Positions 1 to 7,144 of a DNA stretch of 17,827 nt are shown one piece after another. Source of the DNA: an uncultured Chitinophagaceae bacterium (lineage in GTDB: Bacteria; Bacteroidota; Bacteroidia; Chitinophagales; Chitinophagaceae). A program made the position numbers and the translations under genes. Location: the NCBI GenBank assembly GCA_946885665.1, contig CAMPGT010000047.1, positions 1 through 17,827 of the forward strand. The letters run 5' to 3'. Position 1 is the first letter of the stretch. Every line of letters begins with the position of its first letter. The notes below the pieces were generated by a model. The model saw nothing but the letters and a program-made list of their open reading frames with translations. It did no database searches and was not told where the DNA came from.

Positions 1-237
1 TACCGCCAGCGGGGGATATTTTCGCCGCATGCCTATCCCCCTCCGGAGGGGGTGGTCCCGAAGGGACCGGGGGAGGACACACCGCCAGCGGGGGATATTT
101 TAGCCGCATACCTTTCCCCCTCCGGAGGGGGTGGTCCCGAAGGGACCGGGGGAGGACACCCCGCCAGCGGGGGATATTTAACCGCATACTTTTCCTCCTC
201 CGGAGGGGGTGGTCCCGAAGGGACCGGGGGAGGACCC
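1..237. repeat. Tandem array of ~79-bp GC-rich hairpin repeats (REP-like)
   Basis: Three consecutive units start at 3, 82 and 161, each beginning CCGCCAGCGGGGGATATTT. The first two are 79 bp long and nearly identical; the third has a 1-bp deletion and a few substitutions. Each unit carries the palindrome CCCCCTCCGGAGGGGG (37-52 and 116-131; imperfect at 194-209), a second hairpin GGTCCC-GAA-GGGACC (54-68, 133-147, 211-225) and a G5 run that could pair alternatively with the first C5 run. The unit length is not a multiple of three, so the open frame across it shifts register at each copy and is not a protein repeat. The array begins at the window edge and probably extends further left. It looks like a dispersed intergenic REP-type element; its function is unknown. 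Confidence 0.85.
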
Positions 238-272
238 TGCCATCAGGGAAGTTTTAGCCATCGCATGAAACC

Positions 273-812
273 GTGCAACACGAACACACCATATGGACCA
301 TTGGGCACTCGACGCACACACTCGAAGAATTCGTGGCCATGCTGCAATCCTTCTCCATTAAACTACTCGTGGACATACGAAGCTTTCCCGGCTCGAGAAA
401 ATTTCCGCAATTCAATAAAGAAACCCTCGAAACATCCATCCCTGCTCACCACATCGAATACACTCACCTCAAAGACCTCGGAGGAAGAAGAAAAGTGCGT
501 AAAGATTCGACCAATACCGCCTGGCGCCACCCAGCCTTCCGCGGATACGCGGATTATATGGAAACACCCGAGTTTGCAGCAGGCATACAACAACTCGAAG
601 AAATGGCGAAGAAGAAAGCAACTGCCTATATGTGCTCCGAAGCCGTGTGGTGGAGCTGCCACCGCTCAATGGTTTCCGATTACCTCAAGGTGCGCGGCTG
701 GAAAGTGATGCACATCATGAGCGTGGGAAAAGCTGATGAACACCCGTACACATCACCCGCACGCATTGTTGACGGGCAATTAACCTACAAAGACGAACAG
801 CAATTGTTTTAA
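273..812 (+). CDS. DUF488 domain protein
   Basis: This 179-residue protein matches the DUF488 family. It has the N-terminal TIGHSTHTLEEF motif (residues 9-20), DIRSFPGSRKFPQFN (34-48), HLKDLGGRRK (65-74) and the C-terminal Cys-x-Glu...Cys-His-Arg signature (C121, E123, C129, H130, R131). The Cys/His set is family-typical and suggests a thiol or metal site, but no reaction is firmly established for the family. The start is GTG: an in-frame stop lies at 255-257 and no ATG occurs in this frame before it. The length is somewhat above a minimal DUF488 domain and the protein appears complete, soluble and cytoplasmic. It starts about 35 bp after the repeat array and is followed after 65 bp by the M81 peptidase gene on the same strand, so co-transcription is possible. 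Confidence 0.88.
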   Translation: MQHEHTIWTIGHSTHTLEEFVAMLQSFSIKLLVDIRSFPGSRKFPQFNKETLETSIPAHHIEYTHLKDLGGRRKVRKDSTNTAWRHPAFRGYADYMETPEFAAGIQQLEEMAKKKATAYMCSEAVWWSCHRSMVSDYLKVRGWKVMHIMSVGKADEHPYTSPARIVDGQLTYKDEQQLF

Positions 813-877
813 GCACCGCCGATTTTACCAATCAGGCGATATCCCTTACATTCATTAACGAAGCAATTTCACGTGTA

Positions 878-2419
878 ATGAAACAAACAATTTTCCTGGT
901 AACCTGTTGCCTGCTCTCGTTTATACTGCCGGCGCAAAAACGCAACAGCTCACTACCCAAGATAGCCATTGCATCGTTTGGCATAGAGTCGAGCACCTTT
1001 TCGCCCGCGCTCACCCACGAAGAAGCCTTCCATCCAAAATATGGCGACGAGGTTTTCACCTCTTACCCTTTTTTATCCAACAACTCCTCCATTCGTAAGC
1101 GCGCCACCTGGTTCCCTACTGTTGCCGCCCGTTCACTGCCCGGCGGCGCCGTTACCCGCGAAGCGTATGAATCGATTGTGACAAAAATCCTGAACGGCCT
1201 TGAAAAGAATAAACCTTACGATGGCATGTTCCTCGACCTTCACGGAGCCATGAGCGTAGTGGGCCTCGACGATCCCGAAGGCGACTTCATCACCAGGATC
1301 CGCAAAGTGATTGGCGACAAACCTGTTATCTCCGCATCAATGGACCTCCACGGAAATGTTTCGTGGCGGCTGGCGGAAAATGCCGACCTTATCACCTGTT
1401 ATAGAATGGCGCCTCATGAAGACGCCATGGAAACAAAACAACGGGCCGTGGAAAATTTGCTTGAACGGCTTGAAAGCGGAAAAGGCAAGCCCGCATACAA
1501 AGCGTGGATACCGATACCGATACTGCTCCCCGGCGAACAAACCAGTACGCGAATAGAACCCGCAAAAACCATCTACCAGGCTGTTGCACCTGCAAGCAAA
1601 CAAGACGGGATTATAGATGCCGCCATATGGGTAGGATATCCCTGGGCAGACGAGCCGCGTAACCATGCAGTGGTAATGGTTACCGGCGACGACAAAGAAA
1701 AAGTAACAGCAACTGCAGAGCGCCTCGCGAAAAGCTTCTGGAATGCGAGAAAGAAATTTACGTTCGTCGCGCCCACCGGTTCACTCAATGAGTGTCTTGC
1801 AAAGGCGTTGTCTTCAAAGGATCATCCTTATTTCATCAGTGACTCAGGCGACAATCCCACAGCAGGCGGTGCGGGCGACGTAACCTGGACGCTTCAGCAA
1901 ATACTTGCCCGCACAGCATTCAAGTCGCCAACCGGACCATCGCTGATTTACGCATCCATACCCGGCCCCGACCTGATAAAAAAAGCCGTTGCCGCCGGCG
2001 TGGGAGCAACAGTCGAAGGATATGTTGGCGCACAAGTCGATGCCAGGTTCGCGCCGCCTTTACTGATTTCGGGAACCGTGCAATCTATTGTCCACGGAGA
2101 TATACACGAGGAAACTGAAGTGGTCATAAAAACCGGCAGCGTAAATATTATCGTTACGAAGAAAAGAAAGCCCTATCACAAAGAAGTAGATTTTACAAGG
2201 CTCGGATTGAAGCCGCGGAAAACGGACATCGTAGTGGTAAAGATAGGATACCTGGAGCCTGAATTATATGCCATGCGCAAGGGATGGATGTTGGCGCTCA
2301 CTCCGGGAGGCGTTGACCAATACCTCGAGCGGCTTGATTACAAGAGGATCCAACGGCCGATGTTTCCGCTAGACAAGAATATGGCCGATCCCGATCTTTC
2401 TGCAAAGCTGGTGCCCTAA
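878..2419 (+). CDS. Secreted M81 family (MlrC-like) metallopeptidase
   Basis: This 513-residue protein belongs to the M81/MlrC (DUF1485) family, named for microcystinase C, a zinc peptidase that degrades linearised microcystin. Family landmarks are the N-terminal IAIASFGIESSTFSP block (30-44), two Asp-Leu-His motifs (D120-L-H122 and D156-L-H158), YRMAPHEDAMET (175-186, H180 a probable metal ligand), and the C-terminal-domain motif DSGDNPTAGGAGD starting at D322. Residues 1-20 form a Sec signal peptide ending in PAQ, so it probably acts in the periplasm or outside the cell, whereas many relatives are cytoplasmic. Length is normal for the family. It is the last plus-strand gene here, ending 40 bp from the convergent DUF5777 gene. 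The true substrate is unlikely to be microcystin; a small peptide or amide is a reasonable guess. Confidence 0.9.
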   Translation: MKQTIFLVTCCLLSFILPAQKRNSSLPKIAIASFGIESSTFSPALTHEEAFHPKYGDEVFTSYPFLSNNSSIRKRATWFPTVAARSLPGGAVTREAYESIVTKILNGLEKNKPYDGMFLDLHGAMSVVGLDDPEGDFITRIRKVIGDKPVISASMDLHGNVSWRLAENADLITCYRMAPHEDAMETKQRAVENLLERLESGKGKPAYKAWIPIPILLPGEQTSTRIEPAKTIYQAVAPASKQDGIIDAAIWVGYPWADEPRNHAVVMVTGDDKEKVTATAERLAKSFWNARKKFTFVAPTGSLNECLAKALSSKDHPYFISDSGDNPTAGGAGDVTWTLQQILARTAFKSPTGPSLIYASIPGPDLIKKAVAAGVGATVEGYVGAQVDARFAPPLLISGTVQSIVHGDIHEETEVVIKTGSVNIIVTKKRKPYHKEVDFTRLGLKPRKTDIVVVKIGYLEPELYAMRKGWMLALTPGGVDQYLERLDYKRIQRPMFPLDKNMADPDLSAKLVP

Positions 2420-2459
2420 TGCTGAAGCCGGACAAGCAATTACCGCGGAGAAATGGGGA

Positions 2460-3446
2460 TTAGTGGCGAGAATGTTTTTCTCCTAATGTAAACGACCTCG
2501 ATATGTCAAAGCCGAGACGAAATTCACCGTTCTTCCAGTTTCTCGTTGTATAAGGAATAAATTGGTTTTCGAGTATCGCTGTCGAATTGCTGATGCTGAT
2601 GTGGAAGATGTGTCCACCGGTTACGATTTCCCAGCCAATCGAAAACGGATGATAAAATTCAACCTCATGCTGTCGGAAGTAACTATCGCTTTCTGCGCTG
2701 CGGAAAGGAATAAAATAATCAGCCACCAGGGCCATGCGTGGTGTAAGCTTCCATCGTGCCCCAATGCCCAGGGCCAACACGCCATTCATGTCTTTAAAAG
2801 CAACGAAATTCCTTCTAATGTAAGTGGGAAGGATGGCAATGGAAAAACTGCTGTTGAATTTTCGCGCCAGGATAAGCTGAAACATAAAGCTCCAGCGGTC
2901 TTGCAGCCCCTCAAAATGCGCATCCGAAGCCGAATCATCGAGCGCTGCCCTTGTCGACACCACTGCATTGGCATATCCGGTGAGTGAAAAAGGAATCCTG
3001 TTATCAGTTGTTTGCTTCAGCAATTTATATTTCATCTTCCCTTCAAACAGTTGCGTCAGCGAATTGAAAGAAACACTACCGCCTCTCACCTCGGCAGAAC
3101 CCTTCGCCCTGCTGAGTCCCAATGTCAGGCGGTCCGTTACTCCATAGTCAACACCGATTTTGATATCAGTCGAGTTTTCAATCCCAAAAAATGTTTTGAC
3201 CCCACCGAACTGTCCTGCCAAATCATCAAAACGATGCGTAACATTCAATCTTAGTTCGTGTTTAAACAGCGTTTCGTTTGATTGAGCGGTAAGAATGTAA
3301 TCAGAATTAAAAGTTCCCTTTATATATTTTTCAGCATCGGCGGAATCCGGATACAGGCTGCTCAAGCCATCCTGTGCCGCAACTCGCAGGCAACCAACGA
3401 TGCACGAAGAAATCAACAAAATCTTTATCCGATAATTTGCCAGCAT
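2460..3446 (-). CDS. DUF5777 family beta-barrel outer membrane protein
   Basis: This 328-residue protein resembles the Bacteroidota DUF5777 beta-barrel family. It has an N-terminal signal peptide (MLANYRIKILLISSC... to about AAQ), then alternating amphipathic strands such as FFGIENSTDIKIGVDYGV, DRLTLGLSRAKG and MKYKLLKQ, typical of this family. I chose the ATG at 3446, giving a clean signal peptide and a 7-bp gap to the upstream yceI-like stop; an ATG at 3479 would overlap that gene and add 11 residues. An IVGC sequence before the cleavage site superficially fits a lipobox, but the AAQ-DG site suits a barrel better. It is the last gene of a cytochrome-YceI-DUF5777 trio. A role in the outer membrane is inferred; the transported or bound ligand is unknown. 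Confidence 0.75.
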   Translation of the reverse strand: MLANYRIKILLISSCIVGCLRVAAQDGLSSLYPDSADAEKYIKGTFNSDYILTAQSNETLFKHELRLNVTHRFDDLAGQFGGVKTFFGIENSTDIKIGVDYGVTDRLTLGLSRAKGSAEVRGGSVSFNSLTQLFEGKMKYKLLKQTTDNRIPFSLTGYANAVVSTRAALDDSASDAHFEGLQDRWSFMFQLILARKFNSSFSIAILPTYIRRNFVAFKDMNGVLALGIGARWKLTPRMALVADYFIPFRSAESDSYFRQHEVEFYHPFSIGWEIVTGGHIFHISISNSTAILENQFIPYTTRNWKNGEFRLGFDISRSFTLGEKHSRH

Positions 3447-3453
3447 TACTACA

Positions 3454-4005
3454 TTATTTATTTGGAACGGCCGTGGCATTTACTTTAACATCAACCGACT
3501 CTGCGATGTTTTTAAATAAAAAAGAGGGGATTTCAATTTGATGATTGGCCAGCTCAATTTTGAACTCCGCAGTCGCAGTGATCTTTGCACCCCTGATGGC
3601 GAGAACGCCCGGCACCTTGTAAGGTCGGGTTACGCCATGCAATGTTAAACTACCCTCTACATGAACCGGGTGCGTCCCCTCCGCGGCGGGATCTATCTCC
3701 TCCATTATTTTTCCTTTGAACTCCGCGTACGGATACTTGTCGGTTTCAAGAAAGGTGTCATTAAAATGCTGCTGCATGAGCGACTTGCGGAACTGAAATG
3801 TGTTCACCGGCACCTTGAAGTACACGTCTTTTGTATTCGCGTTGAAGGCAAAAAATCCTTTATCAGTACTGGCCTTTATATCTTCTATAGGTGCTGACGA
3901 AAAAAATGAAATGCCCGCCTCATTACAAATAAAAATATTCTGCGCATGTCCGGACCGGACAAAAAGCACCAATAAGCTGATAAAAATAATTCTCTTCATG
4001 TCCAT
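3454..4005 (-). CDS. YceI family periplasmic protein
   Basis: This is a 183-residue YceI-like lipocalin-fold protein. Residues 1-22 form a signal peptide ending GHAQ. Family features are GISFFSSAPIEDIKA (31-45), VNTFQFRKSLMQQHFND with the following ETDKYPYAEFKGKI (67-100), the SLTLHGVTRPYKV strand, and the C-terminal EIPSFLFKNIAESVDVKV. Characterised YceI proteins bind long isoprenoid or quinone-like lipids in the periplasm; the ligand here is unknown. A second ATG two codons downstream (3999) is an equally plausible start. It lies about 30 bp downstream of the cytochrome-like lipoprotein gene and 7 bp upstream of the DUF5777 gene, which strongly suggests an operon of envelope proteins. The length is normal for a secreted YceI. 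Confidence 0.9.
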   Translation of the reverse strand: MDMKRIIFISLLVLFVRSGHAQNIFICNEAGISFFSSAPIEDIKASTDKGFFAFNANTKDVYFKVPVNTFQFRKSLMQQHFNDTFLETDKYPYAEFKGKIMEEIDPAAEGTHPVHVEGSLTLHGVTRPYKVPGVLAIRGAKITATAEFKIELANHQIEIPSFLFKNIAESVDVKVNATAVPNK

Positions 4006-4034
4006 TTTTTGAAATGTTCCCTATGACCACCGTT

Positions 4035-4412
4035 TCAATTTTCAGGAGCACAGTTTTCTATCCAAATGTTTAAAGAATCGCGTGTGGTTTTTGGTAAAGG
4101 AGCGTTGCCCTGGGGCATATCTGCCCTGTCCTGGATGACCCTGAAGTAAAATTGATCGGTATATTCTTCGACTCCGCTGTATGTCCTGAAATCCCCGGGC
4201 GCAGACGCGTCTCCAACATGACAGGTATTAGTACAATTGTCTGCAATTATATCCTTCACATAATTATCGTAGGTCACGTTCTGATCAGGAAATTTAGGCG
4301 TGCAGGTATCATTGCCGTTTGCCGCCGCAGACGATTCCGGCGCAATTTTAGAACAAGTGGAAAAAATTATAACGCAAACTGCAAGCAGCAAAACAAAGTG
4401 CAACCTTTTCAT
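4035..4412 (-). CDS. Small cytochrome c-like lipoprotein with CX3CH motif
   Basis: This is a 125-residue predicted lipoprotein. The signal peptide MKRLHFVLLLAVCVIIFSTC ends at C20, followed by SK as in many Bacteroidota lipoproteins. The body resembles the small single-haem domains found in this phylum: YDNYVKDIIADNC, then C60-TNT-C64-H65, a TYSGVEEY segment, and a late M99-P pair that could supply the sixth haem ligand. The haem motif has three residues between the cysteines instead of two, so covalent haem attachment is plausible but not certain. C37 and C121 could form a disulfide. An upstream ATG at 4436 would lie inside a terminator stem, so I prefer 4412. It heads the YceI/DUF5777 trio, suggesting an electron-transfer or redox role at the envelope. 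Confidence 0.7.
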   Translation of the reverse strand: MKRLHFVLLLAVCVIIFSTCSKIAPESSAAANGNDTCTPKFPDQNVTYDNYVKDIIADNCTNTCHVGDASAPGDFRTYSGVEEYTDQFYFRVIQDRADMPQGNAPLPKTTRDSLNIWIENCAPEN

Positions 4413-4434
4413 CCGCCATTGTTTAAGATGAAAC

Positions 4435-4476
4435 AAAAACCGGAAACGTTGACATTAACTTATCTCCGGTTTTTTT
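4435..4476 (-). terminator. Hairpin between CHRD and cytochrome-like genes
   Basis: Arms AAAAACCGGA (4435-4444) and TCCGGTTTTT (4465-4474) are a perfect 10-bp inverted repeat with a 20-nt loop. Both strands end in a T-run, so the element could terminate in either direction. In the minus direction it lies about 43 bp after the CHRD lipoprotein stop and about 22 bp before the cytochrome start. It may separate the sigma/barrel/CHRD unit from the cytochrome/YceI/DUF5777 unit, or attenuate read-through. The loop is long for a classic terminator. Confidence 0.55.
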
Positions 4477-4519
4477 ATCCTGGCAATCAGGGTACGCAAC
4501 GCAGTTGTTGGGGCAACTA

Positions 4520-5065
4520 TTAATAGCCGGGGATTCCTCCACCACCACCGCCGTCGCCACCATCACCACCGCCGTCATCGGCTCCGCCACTGCTATCGCT
4601 GGTAGCAGTAAATGGTGCTATGATTTCTCCTGCCGGAAAATTTTCAGAATGTATCTGCACGTATAGCTTTCCAGCCTTCAGATCTGCGGCCTGATCGGCT
4701 GTTAATGTTGCGGCGGTTGACATAGAGCCGGTAGTCTCCATCGGAAACCCGGTGATGGGAACAATTATCGGCCCGGCATCATGAATATGCATTTCTATGG
4801 CGTTCGAGGTGAGGTCCTTCCAATCGAACGAATAAGAAAGTTCCATTGTTTCGGGATCAAAAGTTGCGTTCAACGTTCCTGTAGCCGAAGTCTCAACCTG
4901 ATCATTGGACTTTGTAAAGCTCGAGTTGAATGATAGTTGTTCATCACCGCCATTATCGGAATCTGATGAGTCGTCTTTGCTGCACGCCCCAATGAGTAAT
5001 GCACCGCAAAGCGCAAGCAACAAAACTGCTGATTTCTGGTTAAAATAAGAAAATGCGATTTTCAT
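4520..5065 (-). CDS. CHRD domain lipoprotein, probably surface exposed
   Basis: This 181-residue protein has a lipoprotein signal peptide (LLIGAC, lipidated C28) followed by SKDDSSDSD. That acidic K-D-D pattern resembles the lipoprotein export signal that sends Bacteroidota lipoproteins to the cell surface. Residues about 45-153 form a CHRD domain, with EMHIHDAGPIIVPIT (91-105) and YVQIHSENFPAGEIIAPF (135-152) as its hallmarks. The last 25 residues are a Gly/Asp-rich tail. CHRD domains occur in animal chordin and many bacterial secreted proteins; their biochemical role in bacteria is not established. The gene follows the beta-barrel/anti-sigma gene by 47 bp on the same strand with no obvious promoter between them, so it is probably in the sigma operon. 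Confidence 0.85.
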   Translation of the reverse strand: MKIAFSYFNQKSAVLLLALCGALLIGACSKDDSSDSDNGGDEQLSFNSSFTKSNDQVETSATGTLNATFDPETMELSYSFDWKDLTSNAIEMHIHDAGPIIVPITGFPMETTGSMSTAATLTADQAADLKAGKLYVQIHSENFPAGEIIAPFTATSDSSGGADDGGGDGGDGGGGGGIPGY

Positions 5066-5112
5066 AAATAATTGCTTTAATGTTCAATGATATCCGACCA
5101 ATTATCAGCCGG

Positions 5113-6342
5113 TTATTTAAAATTGTATTTAGCGCTGACAAGCACACCTGCACTGGCTAATTTCACCTTCCCACCACCAATTCCCTTTAGTGGAAGTTTC
5201 GCATATGGGCTCACTTGCAATCCAAACCTATTCCAGGTTTTTTCATATCCGGCTGAAAAATTCACTATTGAAAAAACATGCTTGTTTTCGTTAAAAAAAT
5301 TATACTCCGCGGTTTGCACACTTCCGTTAACTTTCGAGCGTAAGAGGTAATTTTCTTTCTGCATCCAAACCGAAGAAAGTCCGGCACTGATGAATCCCAT
5401 ACTATTGTGTCGCTGCATCACATCATAGCGCAGGTTTATGGGCACATCGAAAATGCGGCACTCGGCGTCCACCCGGAATAATGCAGGATAACTTACGGAT
5501 GAGGAGTAGTCGGCCGGCCCCGCCGAATACAATTTAGATGTGAGCAATAGTCCAGACTCGACCGACCACCTTGGAGCAAACCTGTGATGGACCATTACAC
5601 CCACATCCAACGCCGCCGGACCGTTCAGCCTGGTTTTTATCCCGCTCCAGTTGGTGCCAACGGCAATCGCAAGGCTCCACCTGGAAAAACCATCTTTCCT
5701 CTTTGCCTGGGGAGTCACAGCAGCATTGCCAATGTCTGTAATCGCTGTCGGGGTATGATGCTTCGTCGCACTGAAAATCGACTTGCTGATGTCATCACGA
5801 AAATCGGAATTGGTACCGTTTACCCGGAACATCACTGTATCGAATTTTGTGCTTAAGTGCCGTTTCAATGAATCAGCCCGAACCGCAATGTCACTGCTTA
5901 CTTCCTCGCCCGGATACGGACCCCTGTTCGCAGCAGGTCTTGCCTGCAGCTGTGAAATATCCTCAGCCATAAAGACCATATCTTCCCCTGTTGTCTGGCT
6001 CGACTGCGTATCTGCATGCTGAATATGTTCCGATTTCCTGTGTTCAGATATGTTTTTCCGGGTGTTCATCATTGGTCTTTGTTTTATCATTAAGCCCGTG
6101 AAAATCTCTCCTACTCCAAAGAGAAGAGTTGCCAGCAACAGTATCAATATCACGCGGTGCCACCTGTGCGTCTTTAACACATCTGCCCGCGATAACATTT
6201 CATCCTCTGCGAGTTGGGTCCTGATTTTGTCCCACTGCTCCTGTTTTTCTTCCCGGGGATTAGGGATTTGATAATTTTCCGCGGCGTCTCTGAACAAGTC
6301 ATACAATTCCCGGTCAGTTAGATTTGGAGAGAACTTCTTCAT
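5113..6342 (-). CDS. One-TM plus C-terminal beta-barrel protein, probable anti-sigma partner
   Basis: This 409-residue protein has three parts. Residues 1-62 are charged and probably cytoplasmic (LTDRELYDLFRDAAENYQIP, then EKQEQWDKIRTQL). Residues 63-85 are a single hydrophobic segment (VILILLLATLLFGVGEIF). After a polar, low-complexity linker (about 86-215), residues about 218-409 look like a PorT-type outer membrane beta-barrel with alternating strands and an aromatic C-terminus (SAKYNFK). There is no N-terminal signal peptide. Its start overlaps the ECF sigma gene by 29 bp, implying translational coupling, and the position is that of an anti-sigma factor. Such fusions sit next to ECF sigma genes in Bacteroidota and are usually annotated only as outer membrane beta-barrel proteins. 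The anti-sigma role is inferred from context; I cannot identify a defined anti-sigma domain. Confidence 0.7.
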   Translation of the reverse strand: MKKFSPNLTDRELYDLFRDAAENYQIPNPREEKQEQWDKIRTQLAEDEMLSRADVLKTHRWHRVILILLLATLLFGVGEIFTGLMIKQRPMMNTRKNISEHRKSEHIQHADTQSSQTTGEDMVFMAEDISQLQARPAANRGPYPGEEVSSDIAVRADSLKRHLSTKFDTVMFRVNGTNSDFRDDISKSIFSATKHHTPTAITDIGNAAVTPQAKRKDGFSRWSLAIAVGTNWSGIKTRLNGPAALDVGVMVHHRFAPRWSVESGLLLTSKLYSAGPADYSSSVSYPALFRVDAECRIFDVPINLRYDVMQRHNSMGFISAGLSSVWMQKENYLLRSKVNGSVQTAEYNFFNENKHVFSIVNFSAGYEKTWNRFGLQVSPYAKLPLKGIGGGKVKLASAGVLVSAKYNFK

Positions 6343-6973
6343 GAGTTTTTTTTAACATTTTTCGCAACAGCTCTCTTGCTTTAACAAGATTGGACCGGGA
6401 TGTGCTTTCCGAAATCCCCACGATTTCGCAGATTTCCTTATGTGAATACCCATCTATAACATATAAGTTGAAAACCATCCGGTATGCCGGAGGAAGCGAG
6501 CGTATCATTGCAATCAGCAAATCGTAAGTAGTGTCTTCCATTGGATGTATGCTATATCGTGTTGAATAGGCAATCTCATCGCTGAGCTCTCTGAATTGAA
6601 AATCCTCCTTTTCCTTCCTGTGATGATCGATTGCGGTAAATACGATTATCTTCTTCAGCCAACCTTTAAAATAGTTCGTCGTGAGAGCGGCATCTGCAGG
6701 ACATATAAATCCCTGTATTTTTCTAAAAACTTTTATGAAGGCATCGTTTATTATTTCCATAGCATTTTCTTTGTCTCTGGTATAACGCAGGCATATTTTC
6801 AAAGCATAATTGTAAAATGTTTCATACAATTCCCGCTGAGATCCAGGCTCACCTCCTTTGCATCCTTCTATGATGAGTATCAGATTATAATCATGCGGCA
6901 CTATCAAAAATTTATTGCATTGCCAATCTGATAGTAGTATCGTAGAAAGGGGCTGAAACGCTGCTTGCTGCAT
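6314..6973 (-). CDS. ECF family RNA polymerase sigma factor
   Basis: This sigma-70 family ECF factor has region 2 (residues about 45-105, with QRELYETFYNYALKICLRYT and MEIINDAFIKVFRKIQGF) and region 4 (about 160-212, with LPPAYRMVFNLYVIDGYSH, IVGISESTSRSNLVKARELL). The region-4 helix-turn-helix would contact the -35 type element. The ATG at 6973 gives 219 residues with an unusual hydrophobic N-terminus; an in-frame GTG at 6901 would give 195 residues and a more typical ECF start, so the true start is uncertain. The 3' end overlaps the next gene by 29 bp. The sigma gene is first in the minus-strand cluster and lies 171 bp downstream of the M56 gene, from which it is insulated by a strong terminator. 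It likely drives its own operon, but I could not identify the promoter. Confidence 0.92.
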   Translation of the reverse strand: MQQAAFQPLSTILLSDWQCNKFLIVPHDYNLILIIEGCKGGEPGSQRELYETFYNYALKICLRYTRDKENAMEIINDAFIKVFRKIQGFICPADAALTTNYFKGWLKKIIVFTAIDHHRKEKEDFQFRELSDEIAYSTRYSIHPMEDTTYDLLIAMIRSLPPAYRMVFNLYVIDGYSHKEICEIVGISESTSRSNLVKARELLRKMLKKTHEEVLSKSN

Positions 6974-7093
6974 TACTTTCCAGTAAAAAAGAAAAAACTT
7001 TAACTTTTTAGACGGCTAATAATGAATGCGACTCGATTAATAAGTATCCTACTGCAAACAGTCTGATAACAAATGCTTTGTTCAGCAGGCGCA

Positions 7094-7119
7094 ATAAAAA
7101 ATCCCGCGCGAGGCGGGAT
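7094..7119 (-). terminator. Rho-independent terminator after the M56 gene
   Basis: Read on the minus strand this is a 7-bp GC-rich stem (ATCCCGC/GCGGGAT, 7101-7119) with a 5-nt loop, followed directly by a T-rich tract (complement of 7094-7100). It lies 26 bp past the M56 peptidase stop and ends the blaI-M56 transcript before the sigma gene. The rest of the 6974-7144 interval is AT-rich, and I see no other clear element in it. Confidence 0.85.
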
Positions 7120-7144
7120 GACTGTTTGGGGGTAATAGCATCAA

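Noticed and set aside
52..708. Long open frame across the repeat array and the DUF488 gene
   Set aside because: It reads Gly/Pro-rich repeat DNA and then the DUF488 gene in the wrong frame; the family motifs are all in the 273-812 frame.
2449..2484. GGAGAAA...TTTCTCC stem between the M81 and DUF5777 genes as a terminator
   Set aside because: The loop is long, no T-run follows, and it extends into the DUF5777 coding end.
7055..7128. 9-bp inverted repeat CAAACAGTC / GACTGTTTG around the terminator
   Set aside because: The arms are 56 bp apart with no further pairing beyond the internal terminator; chance is likely.
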